From the NCBI RefSeq assembly GCF_002105155.1, contig NW_019028980.1:62001-126000 (forward strand): 64,000 nt of DNA. Direction: 5' to 3'. Positions within the stretch are counted from its first letter, which is position 1. Each line of letters starts with the position of its first letter. Source of the DNA: Lobosporangium transversale (taxonomy: Eukaryota > Mortierellomycota > Mortierellomycetes > Mortierellales > Mortierellaceae). The position numbers were made by a program, and so were the translations under genes. The notes beneath the pieces are model-generated. The model saw only the letters and a program-made list of their open reading frames with translations. It made no database searches and had not been told where the DNA came from. This document shows, one piece after another, positions 35,101-45,416 of this stretch.

Positions 35101-35774
35101 GAGGAGGGAGAAATAGCCAAAGGACAATATGGCTCAAAGTTGATATTACTATGAGGCAAAAACGAAGCCAAAGGTGGTTGTTCACTATCGCTTATAGATG
35201 GTTGACACTGCTCTATGCTTTCTTCAGACTTCAGCGGCTGGCGCCGCTGCTGTTGCTCTTGCTGTTTCGCGGTCAAGGTATTTGTCCTGTTGATCGCAGC
35301 AGAACTCAACGCGTTGCTCTGAATATATGAAGAGGAAGACATGACCTTAAAGGACTTGAACTCTGCAGTTTTTGCGTTCTTATTTTTTGGATCGAGAGCA
35401 GCTAATGCATCACGTCTTGCCTGAATCACACGCGCTTCATCATCGTCACTGTCATCATCATTATCATCGCCATCCGTGTCATTCTGGTTATTGGTGTTAA
35501 TCTTGATGCCCAAAAGAAGCCGGCGTGCATTGTCTGTAAATTGGTTCCTGAACCCAGTTGTAGCAGCAGTAGTAGGGTATTGATTACTGATAGTGGAGCT
35601 ATTATTACCGTTGCTAGAACTGAAGTCGGTGTTATTTTTGTCAGCGTTGAAAGGAATTGAAAAAGGATGCCAAAGCAGGTCGACCTTCTTATTAGTCTTT
35701 GCTGCAACTCGCTTCATTAATTTCTTATCCATCCTAATTGAGTAACTGGGAGATGGGGACGGGTTAATAATCAT
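32181..35774 (-). CDS. Large Ser/Asn-rich single-pass membrane protein
   Basis: One long frame begins with the ATG at 35772-35774 (MIINPSPSPSYSIRMDKK) and gives about 1,197 residues. A second ATG 14 codons later is an alternative start. The first ~1,080 residues are hydrophilic, with Asp-rich (DGDDNDDDSDDDE), Gln-rich and Ser-rich stretches. Near the C-terminus one strong helix, 'NMIFILSGLVLLVLGYP', precedes a ~95-residue Thr/Ser/Pro-containing tail. A long cytosolic head and one helix ending in 'GYPI' recall the fungal Kre6/Skn1 beta-glucan synthesis proteins, but their lumenal glucanase-like domain is absent, so I do not assign that function. It may be a type II membrane protein of the secretory path or cell surface. 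The upstream cccag could be a splice acceptor, so further 5' exons are possible. Confidence 0.6.
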   Translation of the reverse strand: MIINPSPSPSYSIRMDKKLMKRVAAKTNKKVDLLWHPFSIPFNADKNNTDFSSSNGNNSSTISNQYPTTAATTGFRNQFTDNARRLLLGIKINTNNQNDTDGDDNDDDSDDDEARVIQARRDALAALDPKNKNAKTAEFKSFKVMSSSSYIQSNALSSAAINRTNTLTAKQQEQQQRRQPLKSEESIEQCQPSISDSEQPPLASFLPHSNINFEPYCPLAISPSSPSSVRSSFSHQARSIAYNSDGTLSTPNTRASQNPRGRDLVPEIPITFATPSPHLASSHQHTPSNAALCSSISPSFIAVSSLLNRTTTEDDQDVGTDDCGLSSAGTTKASGTCQSTRTYRDQSHRVGPLFNQSNDQQGRSVNEIKQGGELEDYISAQVQEKTGITNSITPVWPLNRNTFGTTQKQHGQRGQRDQNQEAQTYHKRDISMNGLDRWGAASDIPMHDSPISLQNKRNSSGLGVPESQPLKSVVSRKKRSRDGASESVDAEDWTVHSRTVAIHDTVETIPVSSKSLKLIPLDEEYATISLTSPQVQKCKFAADSRDIRLSRGRPLDVSLGKLKKGVSSIISGNNALEYNSSHYATEDEDIQQTVDDGLIKDPFIEYSDRSSSATFGCHKPPASLPPDLHEAVLPPFSSFRELISSTTSIFVARLNPLSSLSKYNGDVSPPMLSPLAPTFLRRSRAIVFSEHLGLQGNSDYARDRYIGTRRKNTPAMFPTIVIPQHTPAELSALSATTVLCTPSSESPSMTMTHDQYLSYITPYREDSPANDKELSVYCLGSSENHYNGSNASLQRMFVQQQQQQQCHLEGLLNTPQSTFIRTRNCPSPLALAAMSAVERPLSRSSIGMASGFNADYLMRSPSNDECIGQLKRKQEQSCYDNAFIDARNKNWCDKDLGPSSKSLSSLATKVGHRSEDLIKNQDGGVRAIDMDKLERVHHHNQGGWNDCSFGYGPGYALDSLNQEEKFRVNCEESKLAPGQQKQRISDPNDLSSFTPRRFLGFGFMKGVNRGGNGRNSKEKVKNIGEEVSLDYGHYSCSDDDGNGDRQHSRQPSEHLETCDKMIPLPKSSRFNGICLCHKFMNVTNMIFILSGLVLLVLGYPIATSLKKAKLVGEEAAKTTTSSASSIIAATITPTTSTTILVKLPMAKSIVPTIPISGHTFLSLGKDIQGDMNLRAIVPKGIVKVAPTAMAGRHVKPF

Positions 35775-37916
35775 GGTCACCAATACGCAAAAACAAAAAA
35801 AAGACCATCAACACACATTACACTGATTTTAATCCCTAATATGGCAAGATGATCTTCATAAAATTACCTTTTAAAGAATATCAATGATTTGCTAAAAGTT
35901 GGTATATCGCTGTTTTATTCTATGTAAAGAAAGACGTCGAGGCTTGGGACCGAATGAGGAGCGAGGCAAATGTTACAGGGATAAGCTAGGGTCAAATCGA
36001 TGATATGATGGGTTAAAATAACGATACACCAAATAAAGATACAGCGAGCGTATCTATCTTTGGAGATATATGGGATATGAGATATGTTCGTGAGTGAGAC
36101 AGAAAGAGCACATCTGTAGATATAAGACTTGGTTAAGTGACATTTGACAGGACAATAAAAAGAGAAGTGCTGGAATAAAAGAACAAAAGGTTGAGAGAAG
36201 CATCTTCTTTTTTAACTACTGCTTTGGCTCCTGGCTAACTGATGATTGGTAGACATGAACCAAAACCTATATGATTCTACTCTATCCTCAGGGTCCGTTA
36301 TGGTAGCAGAAGGGACGAAGATATCAATATCGAAAGCGATAGCCATAAGAAAGTAATAAGAAGGGATGAGGAGATTCTACTCCTCGCTAAAGTCATGTCA
36401 TGATGGCATGTTTCTCAAATAGCAACCAAGGACTGTCTTCCAATAGCGTGTGCATGGTGACTAATGTTGGGATGGTGGTGTAATTTTCTAGGGACAATTG
36501 GCCCATGAACAACACATCGAAGGCAGAATAAATAAAAATGGGTACTGGCAATGTTATCAGCCAACGCTAGAATCAGAATAGCGTAGAAATACACACATAA
36601 TTAAAAGGGGCCAGACGATATATCAGGCACGTTAGACTCGTCAAATGATATTCATCAGGATACAGGGACTGGCACCAATACTAAAACGAGTGATAGCTTA
36701 AAAAAGAAGAAAGACACCCCAGAGGTCATTTCTAAACTGGAATGCAATATATATATAAAAAAAAAAAAAAGACGAGGGGAAAGCTATAGTTGATCCGTTG
36801 CTTTGATAGGTCAGTAAGTCTAATATCATTGCTGAGTAAACTTTTATATCTAATGTTTGGGTAGGTTAGTAATGCAATGTAAGCACTACAAGAAACACCA
36901 CTCCAAACTCTGGGGGAGCCTCATTACCCTTACATTGTGTACAGCCTACATAGGTTTGTCAAAGGTGAATTTGAAAGCTCTTTAATGTTACATCTTTTGG
37001 GAGACAGCAGTTTAGCAATGTCCTTGCACACTAACCTAAGATGGTGCAGGTTTTATAGAGAGGGCAAAGAGGGCCTGATCCGATACGTGCGCTATTAGTC
37101 GTGACCCTGATAATGCCCTAAAGTCAAGGTGCCCTTTGAAGCTGGGTATCCGACATAATCACATATTTAAGTCAAGAAGACAAAAATCAATGATGAGGAA
37201 TCGAAAGAGATTGCGACCAAAGTGTCAAAAGTGGAATCAGATTGAAGGGCTGGTAAAGACACCGGTGCTCATTAATGCCGTGACTACTTGGTTTTAGCCA
37301 GATTGCAGAAATCACTCCCTTGGATTGCAGGGGTATTAAAATTACTATAAGTCAAGGAATCATTTCACTGAGTGATTAAGGGCGTATCTCAGTACTATGG
37401 ATATGTACCATGTGACCACGACATTTAACCTATCATTCGATATCCTCTAGCCCTTGGATAATGAAGATCGGGCTAAACTACTCAATGATGGAGCCAAAGA
37501 CTAGTTCAACAAAATCAACAATCGTCCTCCAAAATTCTCACGCCAGAATCACCAGTCAACAATTAAGGCTCACAGGAGACACTGTGGTGCCTGCGTTTCA
37601 AAAACTACTGCACAAAGGAAGCAACATTGGTGAATCTACCGACGAGAAACAGAGCAATAGATTTGACCGCTGTCCATGGTCGACGTCAAAATCAAAAGTA
37701 GGTTTTCCTTGGGACTGATGGAAATCAAGTCATCAATCATACCCAAGCATGCCAATGCTGACCTCTGTACCTCGGCAGGCGTAGTCACTTCAGAGTGTCT
37801 CTGACAATGTGGCCACTAACAAGCGGCCTCAGCATAGCTCCCTGGTTGACCAAAGGGTTAAATAGCGCGCCAAAAAGTCGAATGCAAATGCTTCTGATAC
37901 GACGCCTGATGTCTTT
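35775..37916. other. Intergenic region, no convincing gene
   Basis: This is about 2.1 kb of A-rich DNA. One 85-codon plus-strand frame at 37461-37718 has no recognisable motif and no splice partners. An A-run follows tatatata at about 36751-36770. I see no RNA gene or mobile-element ends. Confidence 0.5.
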
Positions 37917-38490
37917 TTATACTTTTGAAAATGGTCCATAGGTTCTATCAGTATATACTGGCTGATCTGGATAGTTTTTTATCCCAGTTCCCGTCCCCTC
38001 AAGAAAATCGTTAACTATGAAAGACCTAACTCTATCGTTCCAAGGGCCTAACTCAGACCAATAGGTATGTCCATATTTAAATTTGCTCGACACCCGGAAA
38101 TAAGCTCCATCACAACTGTCTCCTTCGTAGAACTGAACGGTCGTATACCTATCAGTTTGGTCGGCGTGAGCGTATATAATTGAAGATAACGGGCTCCTGT
38201 GGCTGTTCGGGATCATCCTTATACACTTGTTGTAGTAAAGAAATAAAGCGAACCAATAGATACCTCCATAGTCATTATGCTCATAGAAAGTCATATCGGA
38301 AATGTCCGTATAAGGAGCAGGCCCGGGAGGGCGCTTTTGGAATGTTGGCATTGGTACATATGTAGCATTTTGCTTGGCATTCTGCGTGACATTTTGTGCT
38401 GAAACAAGCACTTGGTCTTGGCCTTGAAGAAGAATCGACCTCAGAGCGCAGAGCGACAGCTGCGATGAGTATACGAAGTAAGCTTGGCAT
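37917..38490 (-). pseudogene. Secreted beta/gamma-crystallin-like protein, signal-peptide frame shifted
   Basis: The mature part (37917 to about 38470) reads 'MTFYEHNDYGGIYW', then 'TTVQFYEGDSCDGAYF' and 'LGPWNDRVRSFIVNDF'. This is a repeat pattern of beta/gamma-crystallin folds and of the related small secreted inhibitors (peptidase inhibitor family I36). Upstream, the ATG at 38488-38490 gives a perfect signal peptide (MPSLLRILIAAVA), but it is in a different frame from the mature part. Reading on in the mature frame gives 'LCALRSILLQGQDQVLVSAQ', so a single-base shift near 38450 would join them. No intron with good GT-AG signals and matching phase was found. Either the gene is recently broken, the sequence has a one-base error, or an unusual splice exists. 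N-x-T sequons near the mature start fit secretion. Confidence 0.6.
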
Positions 38491-38725
38491 TTTTTTTCCT
38501 CCTAATATTCGATGAAGATTCAATAGCGTTGGTTAATCGACATAAAGATTACTTTATTATATCTTTGAGATTTATGAGTTTTTACTGGTCGCATCAAGAG
38601 GATAGTTAAAAAAAGACGTACACTTGCTTTCCACTTTTCTTGAGGATGGTAGAAGGTAAGGATAATCAATCGATTGAAGAAGAATGTGGAAGAAGAATGA
38701 AAAGACGTGCCTTTTATAAAGATAC

Positions 38726-38756
<31 letters not shown>

Positions 38757-39235
38757 AACAGGCAAGGTGTGTATATTCATGTACTGTGTGCCATAAAATG
38801 GTTAGACTGAAGAAATACAATCATTGGCTGCAAGGAATGCAACGCAAAGCACAGCAGTAGATAAAGCTTCTCAATATGCTAATTTCAAACACACGCACAT
38901 GAATGGAAAAGGGTGGGATGCAATGCTAAGTGTTCAGACCCAATTTTGATTGTGTTTAACCGATCCTTATCAAGGATGAGCAATTAAGTAAAAAAAAAAA
39001 AAAAATGTTTTTACATATATAATATGACTGCAGTTATTTCTGGATAATTCACATGTTGCAATTTGAAATGCTTAACCAGCATTTTTTTTCCTGTTCATTT
39101 GCTGCAAAAAAGGTTGGCGAGTCACCAAATGTTTAATTTACGCTTAATCATGAACTTTGACCATCCAGCAATCTGGGAGTGGTGCGTGTAGATCAAACTT
39201 TTCCAAAAGATTGATAGAGCGGTATACATGTACTG
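38491..39235. other. Intergenic region with A-runs
   Basis: It contains A-runs at about 38726-38752 and 38991-39005. No coding frame of note was seen on either strand. Confidence 0.5.
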
Positions 39236-39243
39236 TATATAAA
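39236..39243 (+). promoter_or_regulatory. TATA-like box
   Basis: TATATAAA lies 39 nt before the short secreted-peptide frame at 39282. The spacing would leave only a very short leader. Confidence 0.35.
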
Positions 39244-39281
39244 CATCTGTGCTTGTTTGACAAATCATTTTCATCGTGTCC

Positions 39282-39404
39282 ATGTTACACACGCTTTTTA
39301 TCTTTATCTGGCTTTATTTCGTCCCAATGACTTGCGTTATCGGTAAGAAATCCTCGCGCACGACCGACTTCGCGACTACGAAGTTCAACGCGGGTATCTT
39401 GTAA
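39282..39404 (+). CDS. Possible short secreted peptide or first exon
   Basis: A 40-codon frame begins with a strongly hydrophobic segment (MLHTLFIFIWLYFVPMTCVI) that would work as a signal peptide, followed by 'GKKSSRTTDFATTKF'. A splice-donor sequence (gtaaga) sits right after the hydrophobic segment, so it could instead be a first exon. I could not find a convincing second exon before the WD40 remnant. Family unknown. Confidence 0.3.
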   Translation: MLHTLFIFIWLYFVPMTCVIGKKSSRTTDFATTKFNAGIL

Positions 39405-39799
39405 AGACTTTCCACGAAAATATGGTAATGGCATGACAGGGATACACGCTTCACAGGTTCAGATTAAAACAGGCTTAACATTTCAAAATACCATGTATCC
39501 CTATAACTGAACTGCTTCAGGAATAACCCTCGTACAATAGATAGCAAGGTGCCAAACAAGGGCAAGGAAAAAGATCCCCGCTATTATTCAGCTGATTTTA
39601 GTTGATATACTAATAATTGAGTCCAAGCGAAGCTTGATTGCCTGAAGCGTACTGAACTGGATTGTCTCCGACATACCTCCCTTTTCAGTGCTCGGTCCTT
39701 TGGCTTTGCGCTCATCGAGATTCGTAATCTCCAGGCGCAATTGCCATGCACCTCTTCCAATGGAAAACTTGTACCGACTCTTAAGAAGAGCCGGCGGAA

Positions 39800-40798
39800 A
39801 AGATAACAGATATCATTGGATCATTGGCTGTTATATGGTACTATCGTCAAGCGAGGATGAGACTGTGCGTTTACGAAATGTACAACCGGTTGGCTCGTCT
39901 GTATCCTGCCAAGGCACAAAGGCCCCTAAATGGACGTCCACTTCTCACTAACAATCAGCGAATCACGATCTCCGATAGTCATGAGCCCGTACATGTACGT
40001 CTCTGGGATTTTCCACGGTTGGGACAAGTCGCTTACATTCTAGGAGAACAAGAGAAGGATAATTTCGAATGCAATAGGATCGCTTCGATGGATCTTTCGC
40101 CTAGTGACCATCAAGTTATCTATGAGCATTCTGGGGGTGGGCTATCTGTATGAGGCACGAAAAATGGTGAAGTCATTTTTCAATCGAATAGCAACGACAA
40201 CGATGACAATGAAGATAGTGGATATATGAAGCACATAGCATGTTCACCCAACGGTTAACAAGTTGCTTCATGCAACAGCAAAGGCACTGTCAAGTTATAG
40301 TGTACTAAAACATGGAACACTCTTTTCACGATGGACGCTGGCGTTAGGTTAGTGGACAGCCTTGTGTACTCACCCAATGGTCGCCGTATCGTGTGCTATG
40401 GTAATAAGTAGAGAGTTCCGTGTATGGGGGTGAGCTGTGCTTCACAATACGTCCAATCGTACTGAAATTCTCTAGCGGATTTTCACGATGTAAAAAAAAA
40501 AAAAAAAGTTGCATCTGGGAATTTTTAGTGGAGTAGAATACGTGGTGGACCATGAGGAAGAAGAGTTATTGCAGATATTTTGATGACATTCTGGTACCGT
40601 TTGTATGACTGAATATTCGCTCGATGGTCAATATAGTGCCACAGGAGGATTTGACAAGACTGCACACGTATGAGCTCCAGACTCAGATCAATGCCTGACT
40701 GTCACTGCACATACTGGTAGGGTGACAAGGACAGTTACGTGAGATATCTCTGCTGAGGGCGTTTCCTATCTTGTAACGGGTTGTGGAGGCGTCAATTC
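39800..40798 (+). pseudogene. Decayed WD40-repeat gene
   Basis: Several WD40 blades are recognisable: 'SSSEDETVRLRNVQP' (~39842), 'SHEPVHVRLWDFPRLGQ' (~39975), 'HIACSPNG*QVASCNSKGTV' (~40230) and 'LVYSPNGRRIVCYGNK' (~40360). The last is 'EYSLDGQYSATGGFDKTAHV' (~40608). At least six in-frame stops interrupt it: near 40152, 40256, 40295, 40411, 40671 and 40738. Each lies where the blade pattern expects Trp or Gln (for example 'GTVKL*'). There are also at least two frame changes and an A-run at 40491-40507. Intact relatives in fungi are WD40 proteins, often fused to NACHT/ATPase domains; no such domain survives here. It is too damaged to be functional. Confidence 0.75.
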
Positions 40799-41017
40799 AA
40801 AAATGGGGGATTATCAAAGGTAAAAATACAAGAAAAGGGGGAGGACGAAGCCGAAGACAATAGGGAAGATGAAGGTGGGCTAGATGAGGAGGAGAAGGAC
40901 GAAGATAAGAATGAAGAGGGGCAAGGAGGGAAAGAGAAGGGAGGAGAAGCAGATGAAGAAGCAGTGGAGGGAGAGGAAGGAAATGAAGGCGAGGAGGAGA
41001 AATATAACCATTTTTAA
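40799..41017 (+). repeat. Purine-rich low-complexity tract
   Basis: About 220 nt of mostly A and G (gaa, gag, gga units) directly follows the WD40 remnant. It reads as poly-Glu/Gly/Lys. It could be a degenerate acidic tail of the same former gene or a simple-sequence expansion. Confidence 0.6.
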
Positions 41018-42573
41018 TATCTGTATTGCTTGAGATGGAGCACATGGCAGATAACTGAATACAGAGATAACGTTAATAGAAGGAGTAGTTGGGCAAAGCC
41101 GTACCAGCAAGGATCTGATAGTGCAGCGTGTAGCTGTAGAGGCGCCGAACCCACCCTTGGTATTGACTGAAGCGATCAGGAAGGTTAGAGTTTTGGTACT
41201 TGCTACAGCCAAGGTAAAGTCATCTGCTGACGCAAGAACAACAGCAAAGGTAATATTAACACCGACACCAAAGCCAGCAAGACTATCAACCGTATTTTCT
41301 GTTCGCAAGAGACATTGGAGGCAAATTGACACTTCATGCATAAAGCTTGTTAGAAAAAAGCCATTGATCATTGTAACTGGTGATGCAATCAAGTACAAGG
41401 ACCGCCAGTTTGTGTATAGTCTTTACAGTGAATGCAATGTTGCGCATATCATCACTTGCAGCCCTCATAGTGGTAATGATCATAATGCAAAATATTAGAG
41501 TATGTTGAGGAGAGTAAAGTTAAAAATAAATAGATGCATTTTTTTTTCTTACGAGATGGTTGTAAATATTGTATATAATGCTAATATTTCTCTTGGAGCG
41601 TCCTATCCTAACAAATAGAAAATGATTGATGATACGACCAAGGCGATCGAAGATCTGTACGAAGTTTGAGTGGCAAAGTAATCTCAAGGATAGAAAGCAT
41701 TAATTACAAATTTCATGCATCCAATTGCATCCACATGTATAAATAAATAAAATTAAAATGAAAAAAAGAACATGGATCAGTTAACAGTTAACGATGGTGG
41801 GAAGACCCAAGTTATTGAGGATGGATGTCCCTTGTTTATGTTCTTTAACCCCTCTCACACACTCTTGGGTCATATTCACCCTCTGCTATCTCTCTTTGAT
41901 TAATCTACTTTTCTCTTTTACTGCCCTAAATTTGTATTTACATCATATTTTTAGTGTATTATAAACAAAAAGTCATCTATCATGACAAACTATCACTACT
42001 TTACTAGTCCCCCTTTTTATTTCCTTCGACGCTTCACAGTTGCTTTTTTTTTTTTTTTTTTTTTTTTTTGTAGAAGATTAGCAGGCAATCGGCTCTGTTA
42101 GTAGCATTATCTTCTTCTACTGCTGGCGCTGTTAACTCACTACCCGCGTTGGTATAAAAGAGTGGATATTCATGAAGCTCTCTTTTTTTTTTTTTTTTTT
42201 TTTTTGAGATAAAAAAAGAGAGAGAGCGAAAAATACTGACTTCTACACCCAAGTTATTGACCGAATGAATCTCATTTTGATGAATCTACACTAAACACTC
42301 CTTATTTCCATTCATCCATTATATAGTCTCCCTTACAAGGATTACATTTAAAACTGGGTAAGCTGCTTTCTCGCCTTAATCCTAGGCCTGGATAGGATCT
42401 ATTAATGTCTTTCTATTTCCTGCATGCCTTCCATACACATGTATTCATATCTATTTAATTCTATGGCGATCAGCTGATGGTTCTCTTTGTAGTCACTCTT
42501 TAGACAGATAAAACTCAAATCTGTGTGCAGTTTATTACACGACATGCAAAAATGCATAGATACATCTGTGCAC

Positions 42574-42608
<35 letters not shown>

Positions 42609-43218
42609 GTTGGATCTGATGGGAGATGATGTATTTTAACGACAAACAAGAATAAATGAATGAGGCCTATGTGGAGAAAGCAATACAAAGAAAGAAGGGA
42701 AAAAAAATCGAACAGAATCCCCTCAAACTTACTGGTTCTCTCTTCATCCTCATCTATTCTGACTCTCTTTCCTTCGTTAATCCTCGTCTTCTTTTCCCCC
42801 TTCTCTTCTCCGTCTTTGTCTCCTTCTTGTTTCCTTTCTGCATCTTGGTTTTCCTCATCTTAATCGACTTCCTGACCCATTTGGTTTTCATAATTTGTGT
42901 TGTTCTTTTTCTTCTTTTCACTTGTACACACTTTTTTACCATTTCATGTAGCTTATGCCCTGTAAAAGCCACTTGCTGTCTATATCATTATCAAATGTAA
43001 ATTAATGCAACTCCTAAACTCTTTTCATGCGTCATGGAAATAAAAAAAAAAAAAGAAAAAGAAACAAAAAAGGAAAAGGAAGGGTCTGGAACAAGCGAAG
43101 CTAACCAATGACTGTATATTATATAATCCTTCTTCGTCATTGAACGCGTCAAGTGAATGTTTGCCTGATCGGAGTGACTAATTGCCACCAAACAACAAAC
43201 AATCCCTTCTCTTTTCTC

Positions 43219-43292
43219 TTTTCATTTTTCATTTTTCATTTTTCATTTTTCATTTTTCATTTTTCATTTTTCATTTTTCATTTTTCATTTTT
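43219..43292. repeat. (TTTTTCA)n minisatellite
   Basis: About ten head-to-tail copies of the 7-mer tttttca are followed by a few copies of ttcatccc. Confidence 0.95.
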
Positions 43293-44410
43293 TTGTTCCC
43301 TTCATCCCTTCATCCCTTCATTCCTTTATCATCAACACTTGTTATTCTGTGATCACCTTACCTTCCATTTCAGACAAAAACCCGTTCAACTTGTCTAACA
43401 AATATATATACATTATTTTGACATAGCCTACATTCGGCATAAAGAAAAGAAGAGAGAAGAAAAGTTTTAGCATATATATAAAAAGAAAAAGGTATGTAAA
43501 CCGCCTAGTAGATTCACGTATACAACATAAAGACTTTTTTTTCATTATATACGACAATCATTCTCCATGAAGCCCACATTTCAATGTCTGTTGAGGAATG
43601 AAACGGAATGAGAAGCTCTGATTTTTTGTCTCCTTTTGGTAGACAAAGTCTATTTATTATCATTGTTTGTTTGTGTCCTGGGGGTACAAGTGCATGGAAA
43701 ATTAAGCACGGGAGTCTGTGCGGAGGATTGCGTGAAAGAACTTTTTTTTAAAAGGAAATCTAGTCGATTGTTCGGTGAGACGTTCAAACGATAGACTCTT
43801 TCCTTTCCTTTCCTATCCTCTCCTATCCTTCCACCGTACTCTTTCCAGTAGCTTTGGTTAGTTATCTCGTAATGATATAAAAGTAGAAGATATCTTTGCT
43901 TTGTTGATACTTCTGTTTATTATCGGCATCAGTTCTCTTTCTTTCTCATTCTCATGCAGATCCCGTATTTGCTAAAAAAAAAAAAAAAAAAAAAAAAAGC
44001 TCGCGTTTACTTTTTACTCCTTTATCTTTTCACCATCAACCCCCTCCATCAACCCCCTTCTCTCTCCCATGTTTGCATTTCCTTACGCAAGAAAATAAAG
44101 GGATTTGAGCACAACCTGCCAATTCCAGATTCAAGGAGAAGCGCCAACTAAAAAGGAAAATATGCACCGGACAAAGCGGAACCTGACAGTAAAGAGAGAA
44201 AGATTCAAGCGGAAACAAAGGGACACGTGAATGAGCAAAAGTAAACTGGTTTGCAATGGTTGTTATGGAATTAATTAGTTGCACTGTTGGACAACCATGG
44301 TCCAGTCTTTTTTTGTGCGTAATATTTCCACCCCCTTGTTCTTCCATCCCTTGTTCCGTTCTCCTGACTGGTTTTTTCTTTTTTCTTTTTTTTCTTTTTT
44401 TTTTTTCTTG

Positions 44411-44440
44411 TTTATTATTATTATTATTATTATTATTATT
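44411..44440. repeat. (TTA)n microsatellite
   Basis: About ten tandem tta units follow a T-rich stretch. Confidence 0.95.
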
Positions 44441-44510
44441 TCTTTGGTTATTTGTCTCTCTCAGATCTCATATTTTCCCATCAGGAACCTTTACTGTAGC
44501 TGTTGTTGTA

Positions 44511-44534
44511 ATGCATGATCATTCATTCATGCAT
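44511..44534. repeat. Inverted repeat atgcatga/tcatgcat
   Basis: Eight-base arms at 44511-44518 and 44527-44534 flank an 8-nt spacer, 77 nt before the longer palindrome at 44591. Confidence 0.7.
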
Positions 44535-44590
44535 AATTTGTCTGATGGGGCTACAGAGAATGACAATGTGCATGGTTTGTAGCATTCAAC

Positions 44591-44612
44591 TTTTGTGCAC
44601 ATGTGCACAAAA
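44591..44612. promoter_or_regulatory. Perfect 22-bp palindrome
   Basis: The arms meet without a spacer at a CATG core inside the symmetrical motif gtgcacatgtgcac. It contains CACATGTG, an E-box form. It lies about 800 nt before the kinase start codon and could be a dimeric transcription-factor site. Confidence 0.55.
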
Positions 44613-45416
44613 AAAAATGGCTTCAACGTCTATTTCTCACTTCTCTATCCGTGTTTGCCAGTGCTCTTTTTTTTTTTTTTTTTTTTTATCGTCACGCATT
44701 TGACCCCGTTCTCGTTCCATCTGAATATAGACATCTCTTTATGCATTTCATAAAATAGGATGCGTTAGGATTGTTATCGTCATATCCTTCCGTTTAATAC
44801 AATGTGTACCCATTTATTTGTATATTTAGCAAGTTATAAAAAAAAAAGGAAGGAGACATTCACATATACTTACATACACACAATGTAAAGTGCAAAAGAT
44901 GGGACCCTTCTTTCCCGTTCCTCTTCCTGGATATTATCGTCCTTCCTCGTCGCCGTCGTTGACGTGCGTATAGATTAAAACACGGATGGTGAAGTGTCAA
45001 TAGAAGTGGTTTCATTCTGTGCCTAATGTTTATTTTTATTATTTATTATCATCATTTATCCCATCATTGACCTCCGTTATAAACGTCTTTTTCTCTTTTA
45101 AAAATCCCACTTTGCTGGTTCTCTCTTTCTTTCTCCTTCTACTCTCATTCTCACTCTTTTTTTTTTTTTTTTTTTTTTAATATTTATTTGTCTATTTTTT
45201 TTCTTCATTCTTTTCTTTGTACTTTATATATATATATATATATTATTTTTTGTTTTTGTTTTTTTTACACATATTCTAACTTCCTTATCTTTTCTTCCCT
45301 AGTTATCCGTCATAGTATCCGTTTCGCCCCATCTTCACCCTTCATACCGTCTTTTTACTTCTTCCCTTTGTGCTTTCTTACATTCTTTCATTTGCCCTTA
45401 CTCCTCACTGCACATC

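Larger units (their letters stand above)
41018..45416. other. 4.4-kb stretch without a convincing gene
   Basis: A 125-codon plus-strand frame at 41121-41498 is the longest and has no motif I recognise. The rest is A/T-rich with T-runs (about 42043-42069, 42183-42205, 42579-42607, 44668-44687, 45158-45178) and a TA array at 45226-45241. It also holds the palindromes and arrays listed separately. Much of 42.6-45.4 kb may be the promoter and leader of the kinase gene. Confidence 0.45.

Noticed and set aside
32181-35774. Annotation as Kre6/Skn1 glucan-synthesis protein
   Set aside because: The glycoside-hydrolase-16-like domain is not present in the frame or downstream, so only an architectural likeness is reported.
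37461-37718. 85-codon plus-strand frame
   Set aside because: No family resemblance or splice context.
39800-40798. Reassignment of TGA/TAG as sense codons to keep the WD40 gene open
   Set aside because: All other genes in the window use TGA and TAG as stops and TGG for Trp; the WD40 region also has frame breaks, so decay is the simpler explanation.
41121-41498. 125-codon plus-strand frame considered as a transposase remnant
   Set aside because: Phrases such as 'KPLIIVTGDAIKYKDRQ' faintly recall transposase cores, but no catalytic triad, terminal repeats or target-site duplications could be seen.
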